From Siphonodentalium dalli (lineage: Eukaryota; Mollusca; Scaphopoda; Gadilida; Siphonodentaliidae), in NCBI GenBank assembly GCA_032622095.1, contig CP136067.1, forward strand, positions 133,739,990-133,803,989: a stretch of DNA of 64,000 nt. Direction: 5' to 3'. Below the pieces are notes generated by a model. The model did no database searches. It worked only from the letters and a program-made list of their open reading frames with translations, and was not told the origin of the DNA. The position numbers were made by a program, and so were the translations under genes. Positions 1 through 11,416 of this stretch are shown piece by piece. Position 1 is the stretch's first letter. Every line of letters starts with the position of its first letter.

Positions 1-1416
1 TGATATTGGGTGTCCCAGAATTGGATCAGTGTGGCGACATGGATCAACTCACGTTTCGATGAAAATTGATGAATATGATGAATTCGTCCTTTGTAATATT
101 TGTACATGTACTTATAAGTTGTAGTCAACAAACTTATGACTGACTCATCATTAGTCATGACTAATCTGTGACTTCAGTTAATTAATTTCGAATAATTTTT
201 ACATTGTTTTAATTGTCTCGTAGTCGTAGTCACCAGTGTTTGACTCTTGTGAATTATTCTGGTGGTTTATAATTTAAGTATACGTGTTTTGTAACTCGCA
301 ACACAGTTGTGTCAAGACCGAGTGTAGCCTGCAGTTGGTCAGATCACGACAGATTGCTGCTTTCAGTTGCGGTGAAGAAATTTATCATTGATTAACCGTC
401 GGCCGATTTTCGTAGATTATAAAATTTATCCGGTTCACATACAAACATAATCCAGACAGTGCTAACAATATTCTAGGTTTATAAGAATCAAGTTAAGTCA
501 AATTTCGCACACAAAATATGTTGAGACATTTTAGCACTTCCGTGTTCTTAAATACCAACCAACGCACCTAATTAGGGACACGCTATAAAGTGTAAGCCGA
601 GGCTCAGGACGGATCCAACATAAAATGTGTAAGCCCGCTATCATGTTGTGTTTTCTCCGTTGTCATACATTCACGGTAAAAACCTAAATCGCCTGAATCG
701 AACGCCGCCATTTCCCCCCTTACATTGTGGAATTGTATCGTGCATCACGTGATCGCCACATACGATCAGTTTGTGTTAACCATTTGGTTCTGAGATAGTA
801 ACAAAAGCTCGCTGGTTTTTCGATCATATATAATACCCAAATGATCGATAATACCAAACGCTTTGGTCCTGAGACATGTATAGGTATCATGCAGTACGTA
901 AACGGATTGTTATATCTAAGAGTGTAATAGAGACATAGTCAAACTAAGAATTGATACAACAGTTAGCGCATGCAATACACAAATAACATAAATTGATGTG
1001 TTCTATTAATATTTGATAAATATATTAATTGAAATGGTAGGTTATTTTCCGCGACATCGATAATACCACCCACCCCTCCCTGTGTCGGGACATTTTTTTC
1101 AGACCCCTCCCCATGGCTGTAGCCGGTGCTGTTTTCCATCGCTGTAGGAGTCGCGATAAATTACTATCTCAAAACATGTGTAATACCTACGTATAGATAA
1201 TTATCAGCACACACAACAGCTCGTAATGAATATATGACGGAAAACAATACATTGTTCGTCACTTTAGACATATAATCGGATATTTGATCGGCGCGTTGCT
1301 GGTCGTCCATTCACATAGTTCCGCTGGAATCGACTTACGTGGATTATTTTACTCATTTCGTGGGAGGTAACATGATGTAAGTCATCATTTAACCCAAAAG
1401 ACCATGCCCTTAACCC
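1..1416. other. Unassigned flank, no gene recognised
   Basis: AT-rich sequence with no open frame that resembles a known family and no clear tandem structure. It lies upstream of the sulfotransferase first coding exon, so an untranslated first exon or a promoter could be here, but no TATA box, initiator or donor site stands out enough to call. Confidence 0.4.
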
Positions 1417-1672
1417 TTAACCCTTGCATGGCGGGGGCTGCGCTGATGCAGCATTAAATATCCTGTGCCAGTGCATTCTCTTATATAGGCGAGTCTCACC
1501 TAGCGAACCTCGCATAAATAAGAAAATGCACTGGATTACAAGGTCAATTAAGGTAAACATTGGTAGGCTAATGTATATGAGAGGCTCCCTATGGGAGACT
1601 CGCATATATAAGAGAGTCCATCGGCACCTGGTTTTTACAAAATGTCAGGAATTCCAGTCATGGAAGGGTTAA
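1417..1672. mobile_element. TTAA-flanked palindromic MITE (diverged copy, P1)
   Basis: TTAA sits at 1417-1420 and 1669-1672. The body starts CCCTTGCATG and ends with the near-inverse CATGGAAGGG. A TTAA duplication plus CCC/GGG ends is the piggyBac signature, so a non-autonomous piggyBac-like element is the best guess. Inside are two long hairpins (about 1468-1535 and 1565-1635) of the core also found at 3596, 17158 and 19896. Here the core is the most diverged, but both arms have changed together. Short open frames on both strands are by-products of the palindrome. Confidence 0.7.
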
Positions 1673-2468
1673 AGATATTGTGTCTCATCCTAAAAAGTTT
1701 TATATAGTTTGCGGGGTATACAGCAATGAACATGAATACGTTTCTGTCAATCAATATTTGTTATTTTATTTCGATTTTTTCTGGTATAATACATGCATAC
1801 AACCTTTCAGGAAACATTTACTGGCTATTTTTAGAACAGAAGCGTCGTGCGATATCGCGGATGAGCGTACCACGAGGGAGAACTCCTCAACCAAGCGGGG
1901 GGGGGGGGGGGGGGTGAAAATTTTTCTTCCGGGGTGGGTGCCGGGGTGGGTGGGTGGTCAAAGCCACCAACAAGCAATTTTTTCCGCAACTAAAAAAAAA
2001 ATTCCTGCTTGTTTTTAGTGTTTTGGCAATGAGTTGGGCTTCAAAACCACTTTGAATCAGTTTGAATGAGAGAAATAATGTAATTCTAACTGGTAAATTG
2101 ACTGCAGGCAGTTATCGTGTTGTATTTTGTTGCAAATTTTGAAATCCAAGATGGCCGCTGGCAGCCATGTTTTTTTGGCCGAATGACCTCAAAATTACTC
2201 ATTCCTATTTACATGTCCATGTTAACATCCATGATAAATAGTATGCACATAAATTCATATACAGCTGTTTACAGTGAATTTCCCCCCGCAAATCTCTGTT
2301 TTAGTGTTAAAAGGGGGGGTGGGTGTCAAAAAATGGTCGGAAAAAACTGCCGAAAACGGAAAAAAATTTGGCGGTGGGGGTGGGTGGGTACAAAAAATGA
2401 TCGAAAGGGAAAAAATGCCATACGTGCCTGAAATTTTTTTCCGACCCCCCCCCTGAACCAAGGCAGAT
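1673..2468. other. Non-coding stretch with G-rich tracts
   Basis: No gene is recognised. A run of about 17 G at 1898-1914 is followed by several GGGTGGG blocks to about 1955. A second G-rich stretch lies at 2308-2390 and a C run at 2444-2453. These could form G-quadruplexes on the + strand. The open frames at 1680-2018 and 2117-2431 run through the homopolymers and look fortuitous. Confidence 0.4.
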
Positions 2469-2911
2469 TTAAAGGTACTCAATCCGATCAGACGCTTGTA
2501 AATTACTATTTTTTGGCTTCGGGGGTAAAAATTATTTGATTCGAGTTGAGGAACCCACCCATCAAAGCTCAGAGTGATCAGATATCGATTTTTGATGTTT
2601 GTTATATCTATAGAGATGTGTAATAACATGTGGCCCAGTATAATGGTCAAACGGAGGGTCTCGGATAAAATTGCGGATGAAGATAGATAACTCTAAAATC
2701 AAGTGGTAATACGGTCAAATTTCGTGATATTTAGTGAACAAAATGTTGATAACTAACACGTTTTGGGAAATTTGATACCACAATTGACAGTGGTTAGCAT
2801 TATTTTGTTTCAATAAATCGATTTTGATAACTAAAGCGTATTTTGAAGAAATGTTGTTGTTGTTGTAGCTTGATGGTATGGGGACCGTCTGATCGGATTG
2901 AGTACCTTTAA
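2469..2911. mobile_element. TTAA-flanked TIR element (family K1, complete copy)
   Basis: TTAA occurs at 2469-2472 and 2908-2911. The inverted ends read AGGTACTCAATCCGATCAGA on the left and its complement on the right, about 22 bp. The 443-bp body has no coding capacity. Diverged relatives lie at 15875-16353 and 51903-54634 in the opposite orientation. The TTAA target fits piggyBac or Kolobok superfamilies. The AGG start does not decide between them. Confidence 0.7.
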
Positions 2912-3389
2912 TTTCAGCTGATATATTTCAACGCAAAATAACCACTTTATTATGATCAAATCTTCAGTTTTATGTGTATTTTATTCACAAAAATTGCTAT
3001 TTGTATTTTTGAAATCAAGTTTTATAAAAATTATGTTGTTGTTGCAATTGTGCCCCGGAAAAGACACACAATCTTTAAAGGACTATGCCGTTTTCGAAAG
3101 ATAAGTTAGGCATAGCTTTATTTTCGATGCATGCTTTTCGGGGGTCAAATATTCTGAGCAAATAATAATATATACAAACATAATGATTTCTATGATCTGA
3201 TAATACTAATCGAAGTTATCGAAAATTTTAAAGAGCTTTCAGCCTTCTGTTCTTCGGGATCGACAGAATGTAGAGAGCGTTTAGAATTCACAGAACATGA
3301 ACAAAGACGCCATATTAACATCTAAAAATTGCGCGACCACTGTTTTCACCATATATAATAAGGATGCTGATTAATTTGTGTGATTGCAG
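2912..3389 (+). other. Sequence 5' of sulfotransferase exon 1
   Basis: No coding signal. A plausible splice acceptor (tgtgtgattgcag) ends at 3389, just before ATG at 3390, so an upstream non-coding exon may exist. Alternatively transcription starts in this stretch. Confidence 0.35.
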
Positions 3390-3447
3390 ATGGCTGAAGT
3401 TAACAACACGTGGTTGTGGAGTGAAGTCACGTGGTTTCGTAGCCATC

Positions 3448-3541
3448 ATGATACAGATCACGAGATCTACTAAGCAGCATGTTCTGGTGGTGTGCTGTGT
3501 GGGTTTATTATGCTGCGCCCTCCTATTCATGTCGAATAAGA
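3448..3541 (+). CDS. Sulfotransferase coding exon 1: cytosolic tail and signal anchor
   Basis: Encodes residues 1-31 plus one base of codon 32. Residues 1-11 carry R6 and K9, followed by a hydrophobic stretch at 12-28 (VLVVCCVGLLCCALLFM) and a polar exit with K31. This is the layout of a type II Golgi membrane protein. The donor after AAGA is GTAAGT, a near-perfect consensus. The ATG at 3448 is chosen because it is the only start that leads into the anchor. An ATG at 3390 opens a different frame of 25 codons and could act as a small upstream ORF. The join to exon 2 restores Ser in phase 1. Identification of this exon depends on that fit and on topology, since this part of the family is poorly conserved. 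Confidence 0.75.
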
Positions 3542-3565
3542 GTAAGTAACATTTACAGCTTATGA

Positions 3566-3965
3566 TTAACCCTTTACCCAACAGAAGGGCCCTGTGCCAA
3601 TGCATTCTCTTATAAATGCGAGTCGACCATAGGTCGCCTCGCATATATAAGAGAATGCATTGGCTTAACACATTAAAAATTATAAAATTGTTAAAGAATG
3701 TAAGAAAAAATGGTAAAAAGTGTTAAAAAAATATTTTTTTTAGGCCAATGCGTTCTCTTATATATGCGAGGCGACCTATGGTCGACTCGCATATATAAGA
3801 GAATGCATTGGCACAGGGCATAACTGTAACTATCACAATGTGGTCAAGGAGTCGGTTCCAATGATATCCATATTTGTATGGTTCTATTGCGACAGACCGA
3901 AGATATTTTAGGCTGTTGAAGCTTTATTTGGCCGGTTTTGGCCGGTTTGTTGGGTAAAGGGTTAA
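3566..3965 (+). mobile_element. TTAA-flanked palindromic MITE (P2)
   Basis: TTAA at both ends (3566-3569, 3962-3965) with inverted ends CCCTTTACCCAACA / TGTTGGGTAAAGGG, hence piggyBac-like. The body has two 69-nt hairpins (3596-3664 and 3744-3812, each with 33-nt arms around ATA or TAT) separated by an A/T-rich spacer, then a unique 150-bp arm. A near-identical copy in the opposite orientation is at 17007-17405. It starts 24 bases after the exon 1 donor site. Confidence 0.8.
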
Positions 3966-4390
3966 ACAATTAAAACGAGCGCGTGACTTTAAAAACGCAT
4001 CGCTGTGAAATATTGATATGAGAAGTAATCGATCAATCGCGATACACGCGCTCCATTTTAATTTCAGATCTTTTTTATTAAAATATTTCACAATTTTTTA
4101 AAGGAACAGGTGACCCTAAATTTTATTGCACACCAATTGGCTTATTTGTGCGAAATACAGAAAAATACAGAAGAATTGTAACGTTCAATAAAAAAGTGTG
4201 TATTGTTCTTGAGCAATACAAACCTATTACGTCAACAACGTCACTCGCGACGTCAACTTTAACAGAAAATGTCTTCGCTAAATTATGGGTTATAGTCTAC
4301 ATTAAGCACACGTTTGTTCAATTAAATACAACAATATCGACCTAAATGTTAGTATGTTACAAGCTGCAACCTTCAGAGTGTGCAATAAAC
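3966..4390. other. Intron 1 sequence, nothing recognised
   Basis: Ordinary AT-rich intronic DNA. The open frame at 4148-4345 has no recognisable similarity. Confidence 0.35.
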
Positions 4391-4548
4391 ATAGAACAAC
4401 ACAGTTGTGTGAACATGTTAACGTTATTGCACTCGTTTGTCGTGCCGCGAGGTAAAACTCGAACCTCCGGTTCTCGTTTTAGCATTGCGTCACAACAAAC
4501 TCGTGCAATAACTTTAACCAGTTCACACACTTGTGTCGTTCTATCTAT
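4391..4548. repeat. Imperfect foldback, about 75-bp arms
   Basis: The left arm begins ATAGAACAACACAGTTGTGT. The right arm ends ACACACTTGTGTCGTTCTAT, its approximate complement, and the pairing continues through GTTATTGCAC / GTGCAATAAC and GTTTGT / ACAAAC to a short loop near 4465. This looks like a hairpin MITE or a relic of one. No target duplication was resolved. The open frame at 4346-4633 runs through it and is not taken as coding. Confidence 0.5.
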
Positions 4549-5255
4549 GTCCTGGCCAGTACCACATGTTTATCACGAGAATAGGCAACTTGAAAATATT
4601 TGCTGCAAAAATATAATTTTAGGAATTCACTGACCATATGACCACTTACCATATGACCACTTTTATTTGCCGAATGGGTAATACTTTTAATGAAATAATG
4701 GCAAATTTGATACTCATTTTAATATTTAGTCCGAGTATTATTATGTTTCCAGTGAATAAGGAAACAAGGAATTTTGAAAGGTAAATTTCTTGTTTTTGTT
4801 GTACATTTGACACCTAGCCTACATTGTGTTTTTCTGCATGTTTTACAGTTAATTCAAATTGCATGATGTCTACTTTTAATAGACATATCCCCCCCCCCCA
4901 CCGAAATTCCCGTTGAGCTCCCCTGACCCTTAACGACAAGCGCCATGTTGACCAAATTGCAAAGCAGTTCCCCTCCCTGCGCTGGTCCAACCACTATACC
5001 ACAACCAAGCTACAAAGCAGAGTTATGTCCATCCAAACGCTGGTCCAACCACTGCCATGGCGTGCCGGTGTTTATTTTTGGAAATGGCCGTCAGCACATG
5101 GTACATGTGTCGTTTCTTGTCTATTTTCTGACAAATATAGTTGATTCAACACAAGTGGACAAAAAGAGAACATTTCCTACAAGATGAAGTTGTTTAGTAG
5201 ATTTAGCAGACGATATTACAAAGCTCGTCTCAGAAACATGTGTTAGTTATACTTC
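4549..5255. other. Intron 1 sequence, nothing recognised
   Basis: Contains TACCATATGACCACTT-like short direct repeats near 4634-4665 and a C run near 4890. The open frame at 4945-5187 has no recognisable family. Confidence 0.35.
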
Positions 5256-6390
5256 CGGTTAATCAGCGTAGCATTTGCAGGACGGACTATTTACTTCTGA
5301 TTAATCACACCCCATGCATCCGGACATGCTCGTAGCGGAAGACATGCCCGTAGCGGAATAACCACATGGCCCGCGATTTGCACACCATTCACGGTTAAAC
5401 ACATGTTGCACCGAAACCAACACATACCAGTGGTTGACGGTGGTGGTACTATTTGTGGCTATAATTTACCCAACTGTACATCAAACTTCTTTAAACATGG
5501 ACGCAGTTTAATTCTATTTTATATCGAAGTTAGGCCAAACATTGTGGCAAAATTTGCATTTCTTACATAAAATTACGATTTATGTGGTAACAGCCCAGAC
5601 AACATAGTCTTTGCATACATTGCTATTTCCGCGGATATTCCCTTAATATAATAGACAACATTTTCATTCATGTTTCTACATTTTTCATAGTAAAAAATTA
5701 CCATATATGCAGGTCATAGCAAGAAAATATGGTATGTCTATAGCAGTTGTTTTATGTTTGCTATAGACGTACCCCAAAATCAAGTGAGTGCCTCCATGGA
5801 AACTAATTTTTCGGGCACTAATATGATTGACATCGCATACATGTGCAGTTCATTTTGAAGCTAAGATATCATGCTTTGAGAGACTGTATGTTATATAATG
5901 TGTCAATGCAAGGATTCATTAAAATTTGATAAAACTTATATCGAGTAAGTATTTCAGGTCATAATTTTCGTATAAAACCCGATTATCGAACAGTAATATG
6001 CAAATTGCGGAAACCACAACCGCTCATTTCTGTAGACCGATTATCGCTGTTAACGTTTAAAAAAAATCAAGGTAAAGTAAACCGTGTTTTTATGAAATAA
6101 CTTACGACAAATAAGGACGATGTGCAAATCGCGGGCCATGTGGTTATTTCTCTACGAGCATTTCTTCCGCTACGAGCATATCCGGATGCATGGGGTGAAT
6201 CAGCGTAGCATTTGTCGGACGGACTATTTACTTCTGGTTAATCAGCGTAACATTTGTCGGACTATTTACTTCCGGTTAATCGGCGTAGCATTTGTCGGAC
6301 GGACTATTTACTTCCGGTTAATCAGCGTAGCAGTTGTCGGACGGACTATTTACTTCCGGTTAATCAGCATAGCAGTTGTCGGACTTCTGG
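5256..6390 (+). repeat. 42-bp minisatellite, interrupted by a TIR element
   Basis: Units of about 42 bp containing TCAGCGTAGCATTTGTCGGA and ending CTATTTACTTCYGGTTAA. About one copy lies left of the insertion (5256-5307) and four to five copies right (6198-6390), in the same orientation. The 118-aa open frame over 6120-6476 is a product of the repeat. A single diverged unit recurs at 13058-13100. Confidence 0.7.
5308..6197. mobile_element. Non-autonomous TIR transposon, 890 bp, 5-bp target duplication
   Basis: Terminal inverted repeats of about 77 bp begin CACCCCATGCATCCGG and end CCGGATGCATGGGGTG. They share CATGGCCCGCGATTTGCACA about 60 bases in. The left arm carries two tandem ATGCYCGTAGCGGAA blocks. 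AATCA flanks both ends (5303-5307, 6198-6202), inside minisatellite units that are otherwise continuous, so the borders are well defined. The interior has no transposase frame. The terminus and 5-bp duplication do not match a superfamily I can name with confidence. Confidence 0.75.
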
Positions 6391-6893
6391 TTAAAGGCAC
6401 GGATGTCATTGGTTATAATTTAGAAATAAAAGTTACTAAATTATTTCTTCAAGAATATACTAATAGTAAAGTATAACTAGAGGGTTAAAATTCTGGCCTG
6501 CAGAATTTTGATACTTCCATATAAATTCCCCATCCCCGACCACCATCCATAATTTAATCATCTACCCACCACTATCCAATCCTTACACATAAACCACTCC
6601 ATAACCCTAATATTGGCAGCCAATCCATAATCATAACCATTTCTACAGCCCTATCCACAGCACTTAACTCTAACCCAATAAAATATCCTTACCAAATACA
6701 TTGCCCTCCTGCAAACCATATTCATAGCCGTACCTTGGACCATTACCAAAACTCTTTCGATGAGCCTAGTCATACATACAATCGTACCCACAACCAAATC
6801 CTTTGCATAACTGACACCGTCACAATTTTAACATTAACAATATCCACAATTCTAACCCAATTTATAAACCAGATCCTGACCATAACGTTAACA
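6391..6893. other. Strand-skewed A/C-rich stretch
   Basis: From about 6530 to 6893 the + strand is strongly depleted in G and rich in A, C and T, with irregular CCATAACC-like words (for example ACTCCATAACCCTAATATTG). No coding signal; the frames at 6735-6932 are chance openings. Confidence 0.45.
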
Positions 6894-7395
6894 TTAAAGG
6901 TACGGTTGGCCTTGGCGGTGGGTATCCTGTGAAAATATTTCCACCCGTCAAAAACCGCCACAAACAGAAAGAACAACAAAATGTAGATAGACTTTGTCCA
7001 TATACAAATAAAAAATATCGCATAAACAGTATGTTATTGTCATATATTTGACCATTGTTATGTAAACAACAGCACAAAAAGTTACTTTTCTGGTGTTTGT
7101 TTATATTATGATGGTAAACATAAAGAGCGTTCTTTGTGGGTGAATTCCTGATATGGAACGAATAAAGAGCGTTTATGCCATTTGTGTGTGATTAGCCAGC
7201 AGCATCGTGTTGTCTTCTGTAACACAATCAGGCTCTTGCTTAGGTAAAATATAGTAAATCTTTATGATAACATGCTGTTTACGCGATGGTCATGGTATAT
7301 TTGAACGAAACTGTATGCGTTTTAATGTGTTTCTGTTTACGGTGATTGGAACAAATATGAATATTTTCGACAACTAAGGCCTCACGTGCCTTTAA
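6894..7395 (+). mobile_element. TTAA-flanked element, 502 bp (family K2, copy 1)
   Basis: TTAA at 6894-6897 and 7392-7395. The ends are AGGTACGGTTGGCCTT and, on the complement, AGGCACGTGAGGCCTT. No coding capacity. A copy of exactly the same length in inverse orientation is at 55781-56282. The TTAA target points to the piggyBac/Kolobok group. Confidence 0.75.
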
Positions 7396-7969
7396 GCCTA
7401 ACCCTGATCTACACATATCTATAAGCCTATACTTAATGTATTATATAGTTATCAGGGTATAAAATATTAAATATGAGTCAAGAATTCTGTCCGGAAATGA
7501 GTCTATTGATTAATATTGATTTCATTTCGAATATCTTCTGGTCTAATAATGTGTGGTTGTTTAGCTAACGAACAATAGTGGTTACTGTTACCAGCGACCA
7601 GGTATGTTCTAAAAATAAATCAATAACTTGTCCCAATTAAACATCTCATTTCATAATAAAATATTCGAAAACATTCAACATTAGCTGATAGAAGTCTTAC
7701 TGGACATGGATCTTCAATTCATATTTATTATTTTGTACCCACAAACTATTTCAAACTTGTTATTTAAAGAGATAGTCATATTGTTAACCCTTCACATTAA
7801 TTTTCCTATGTGTATACAGTCATCCGGGAGTATTTTTCTGCATGATAAGTGAATACATGTAATATCTATCGGTCACTTAATCCTGATTAACTAATTGCGT
7901 ATTCATTTGAAAAGTTAAAAAAATCATCGAATTTGCACGTGGATAGTACCGACCACATCCAATTTGCGT
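7396..7969. other. Intron 1 sequence, nothing recognised
   Basis: AT-rich, without long open frames, inverted ends or tandem structure that I can see. Confidence 0.35.
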
Positions 7970-8945
7970 TATCTCGATTTCTTCATTTATTTCTTTGCAA
8001 GATTTACTTGAAGTTGCCAAAAGCCTCGATCAACCGATGCGCGTTCTCTGTTAGACGGATTGCTTTTATACCACAGTCAAACTTCCAGGATGTATATATG
8101 GTATACTGAGACACATGCTCACGCATTTCACTCACTCCTTCATTAGTCTGCTTGAATTTCGACTTTTGCCATATATCGATGTAGGCGTATTCCTATGCAT
8201 GTAGTACGCATTACGCTATATATCGTCGCCACGAGTGGATCCTTTGTTCTGAAACTTAAGCAATCGCACTAGTCTTGGGCGTTGATATCCCCTATCACAT
8301 CCACTCGTCAGCAAAATTTTATCTCCATATTTTATTTTTTTCAAGAATTTTTGAACTTTCGGTTTTTGTTGGAATTTGCCAATATGTACCCACCTGAACA
8401 CGAGCTTTCCGTTGGTCGGTTTGCTTTGTAAGTAGAGCGGTCAAACGTTGGGATGTTACCAAAAATATATCAACGTACCCGCTCCTGCATTACATCGCTC
8501 CTTCATTAACTCGGTCGGATTTGGCGAGAAAAATAGCTTAGTGATACAGCACTTAAATATACTTGTTAACATTATAAAGCCTCGCCACGAGTAAACGTTG
8601 TACCTTAGCGCAAATTAAGCAGACATCGATAAGTTGCGTTTGGGTACTATCTATCATATCCACTATTCAAATTTTGTTTATCTCGATGTTTGATTTTTAG
8701 ACAATTTTTCCCCCTTTGATTTTCGTTGGAATTTGCAAAAAGTCTGAACCGACCGGAAGCTCACTCGCTGTTTGACAGTTTGCTATTATAGCAGAGCTAT
8801 CAAACTTTGGGAGCCTACCTACGCGATACCGCACTACCTGCTCCTGCATTAACCTTGCTCACCAATTAGCCCGTTTGGATTTGGCGCCAAAAATAGGTAA
8901 TTTTCTTGTACATGCCGTAGATCGGTAACGATTGGGAATTAAAAA
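7970..8945. repeat. Three diverged tandem units of about 350 bp
   Basis: Units start near 7970, 8320 and 8678. Each has the same order of landmarks: TATCTCGAT-like start, TTCGTTGGAATTTGC, a GCTCACTCGC/GTTAGACGG-like block, CTCCTGCATTA...CTCCTTCATTA, TTTGGCG and CGCCACGAGT. The third unit is truncated. Divergence is high, so this is an old duplication or satellite-like array. Confidence 0.55.
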
Positions 8946-9221
8946 CATGCCAGCGAAAAAATTCAGTCCGCACCACTCTCCCCATTCGGAATATGCAACA
9001 AAAATATTATACCGCTGGACTTGTTTTTTTTTTTTTTTTTGTTGTTTTTTTTGTGCTAAATCTGCCGTTTACATCCGCCACCGGTCAGCCTGGTCTCACC
9101 ACCCTGGGCCTGGTTTCACCATCCCGACCTGGTATCATTACCCAGCATGGTTTCGTCGCCTCCCCGGTTATGCTTCATTCTCTCCCATGCTCCTTCATTA
9201 GCCAAATTATTTAATTTTCGA
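8946..9221. other. T-rich stretch, nothing recognised
   Basis: A poly-T tract at about 9023-9052 and then C/T-rich sequence. The two overlapping small frames at 8932-9214 are judged spurious. Confidence 0.3.
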
Positions 9222-9866
9222 TGGTCTGTAACTTGGACATTTCTCAACCGATTAAAAAAATTCTTTCAGGAGGATCATTAGTACACCCTATAGATACACG
9301 ACAGTAAAAATAGTTGAAATCATCGAAAAAAAAAATTGCGAAAATTTTGCCCCCACCCAAAACCCAAAAATAAAAGTCCGTCCCTGTTCAAAACTTGTTT
9401 TCGTAGCAAGTTGATAACGGGTAACTACATAAAAGCTCTCAAATATGGATACCGTGCATGTTATAGGCGGTTACATGATATGAAATAAATCGAATTTTGC
9501 GAATCATGGGCGACAACTCTGTAGAAAAAGCGCGGACATAAATTATAATGTATGGATTCAATAGGGAATCCTGAGTTCTACATATGGTCCAAATTTTGAG
9601 TCTCTGCTGCTCATACTTTTCGAGATACAGCAACCCCATTTTTTCACAAAAAGGGAGATAACTCTGTAAACCAATCGTGGACAACATCCTATATACTCTT
9701 ATTAGTTAGAAATAGTATAGGTCTATATGCATACGAAATTTCAGCTCCCTATCTCTTGTACTTCCGGAGATATAAGAGTTGAAAAATTGCTTAGAATAAT
9801 AATAATAGAGGAGAAAAATAATAAATTGAATAACAATATACTTCCATATTAAAATATGGAAGTATA
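9222..9866. repeat. Direct repeat, copy 1 (about 645 bp)
   Basis: Nearly identical to 10603-11252. Both start ATGGTCTGTAACTTGGACAT and end in the short palindrome ACTTCCATATT-AA-AATATGGAAGT. The reverse-strand frame at 9439-9687 recurs in the second copy at 10822-11058, which reflects duplication and not a gene. Confidence 0.8.
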
Positions 9867-10602
9867 ATAAGGGATTCGCACGGAATTGATTGGTATGTCG
9901 ATAGTATGGTTTATTGACATTTCTGTGTTCAGTTGGAACGTTCTGGTGTGACCCCCACCCTTGCCTCGGAATTAGGTGATGCGTGTAGAAAAGTCGCCAT
10001 ATCTCGGCCAATCTTCGAGATATCGAGCTAATTTTTGCGTCATTGTGTTCGCATTTGATGCCCCTTTAATATTTAGTAGGGTTCTAGTAAGATATTGTGG
10101 CGATATTCTACTATATAGACCTATATTAATGCTGTTCAGTACATACATTTCGATTATATCTGGCTTCCATCGACATAATAAGGCAAGTCGGTAATCGTTT
10201 AAAAGTATTATAAATTCCCCACCGAATGACACTAAACAATTGACGATTGGTTGAAGGAATTTGAATTCATAGTGCATCTTCTGTAAACTTGAAAAAAATG
10301 AAGGGGCCACAATTTCTACATTTTTCAACCGATTCACAAAATTCACTCATAATTTCACTCGGTACATCTTATAGATACTTCACAACAATTTTGGTTCAAA
10401 TCGGAGACCAAAAAAATATGACAATTTTTGCCCCCTCCCTAATATGGACCAATGTTTTTGGATCTTCGTCAAAATTGCACCATTTCGTCTTCTTTCTATG
10501 GATAACACGCTCACATAGACCAAATCCAGTTCGGGTGCGTCGTCTAGGAGGAGTTTTGTCCACAAGCACTTTCTCCTCAATCGATGTATGAATACAATTT
10601 GC
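9867..10602. repeat. Spacer with a diverged relative of the same repeat
   Basis: Around 10289-10450 the order TACATTTTTCAACCGATTCA, TATAGATACTTCACAACA, then a TTTTGCCCCCTCCC block follows the start of the flanking 645-bp repeats. This is an older third member. The small frames at 9976-10661 overlap on both strands and are not supported as genes. Confidence 0.5.
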
Positions 10603-11252
10603 GATGGTCTGTAACTTGGACATTTCTCAACCGATTTACAAAATTCTTTCAGGAGGATCATTAGTACACCCTATAGATACACGACAGTAAAAATAGTTGA
10701 AATCATCGAAAAAAAAAATTGCGAAAATTTTGCCCCCACCCAAAACCCAAAAATATAAGTCCGTCCCTGTTCAAAACTTGTTTTCGTAGCAAGTTGATAA
10801 CGGGTAACTACATAAAATCTCTCAAATATGGATACCGTGCATGTTATAGGCGGTTACATGATATGAAATAAATCGAATTTTGCGAATCATGGGCGACAAC
10901 TCTGTAGAAAAAGCGCGGACATAAATTATAATGTATGGATTCAATAGGGAATCCTGAGTTCTACATATGGTCCAAATTTTGAGTCTCTGCTGCTCATACT
11001 TTTCGAGATACAGCAACCCCATTTTTTCCACAAAAAGGGAGATAACTCTGTAAACCAATCGTGGACAACATCCTATATACTCTTATTAGTTAGAAATAGT
11101 ATAGGTCTATATGCATACGAAATTTCAGCTCCCTATCTCTTGTACTTCCGGAGATATAAGAGTTGAAAAATTTCTTAGAATAATAATAATAGAGGAGAAA
11201 AATAATAAATTGAATAACAATATACTTCCATATTAAAATATGGAAGTATAAT
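10603..11252. repeat. Direct repeat, copy 2 (about 650 bp)
   Basis: Copy of 9222-9866 with only scattered differences, for example one extra base in a poly-T/poly-C tract near 11027. It ends with the same ACTTCCATATT palindrome, after which the two copies diverge. Confidence 0.8.
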
Positions 11253-11416
11253 TATAGTATGAATGCGATATTACCCACAAAACACACTTTGTGCAAACCG
11301 AGAATTTGTTTATGTACAGCACGTAAAGCGTATGCGATAAGCAAAACACTCAACATCGTGGCGATATTTTTGGGAGTGATTCACGGTAACCCATTCCACA
11401 TCGAACTCCTGAGTGG

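Noticed and set aside
3390-3467. ATG at 3390 as the sulfotransferase start
   Set aside because: It opens a 25-codon frame different from the one that encodes the membrane anchor and joins exon 2 in phase. It may be an upstream ORF only.
3315-3671. Open frames with QCILLYMRG-type text at 1424, 3315, 17245, 17300, 19755 and 19786
   Set aside because: They are translations of the palindromic hairpin core in different directions. The same peptide appears on both strands because the DNA is self-complementary.
9439-11058. Repeated reverse-strand protein of 78-82 aa (9439-9687 and 10822-11058)
   Set aside because: Conservation is explained by recent DNA duplication, since non-coding parts of the unit are equally similar.
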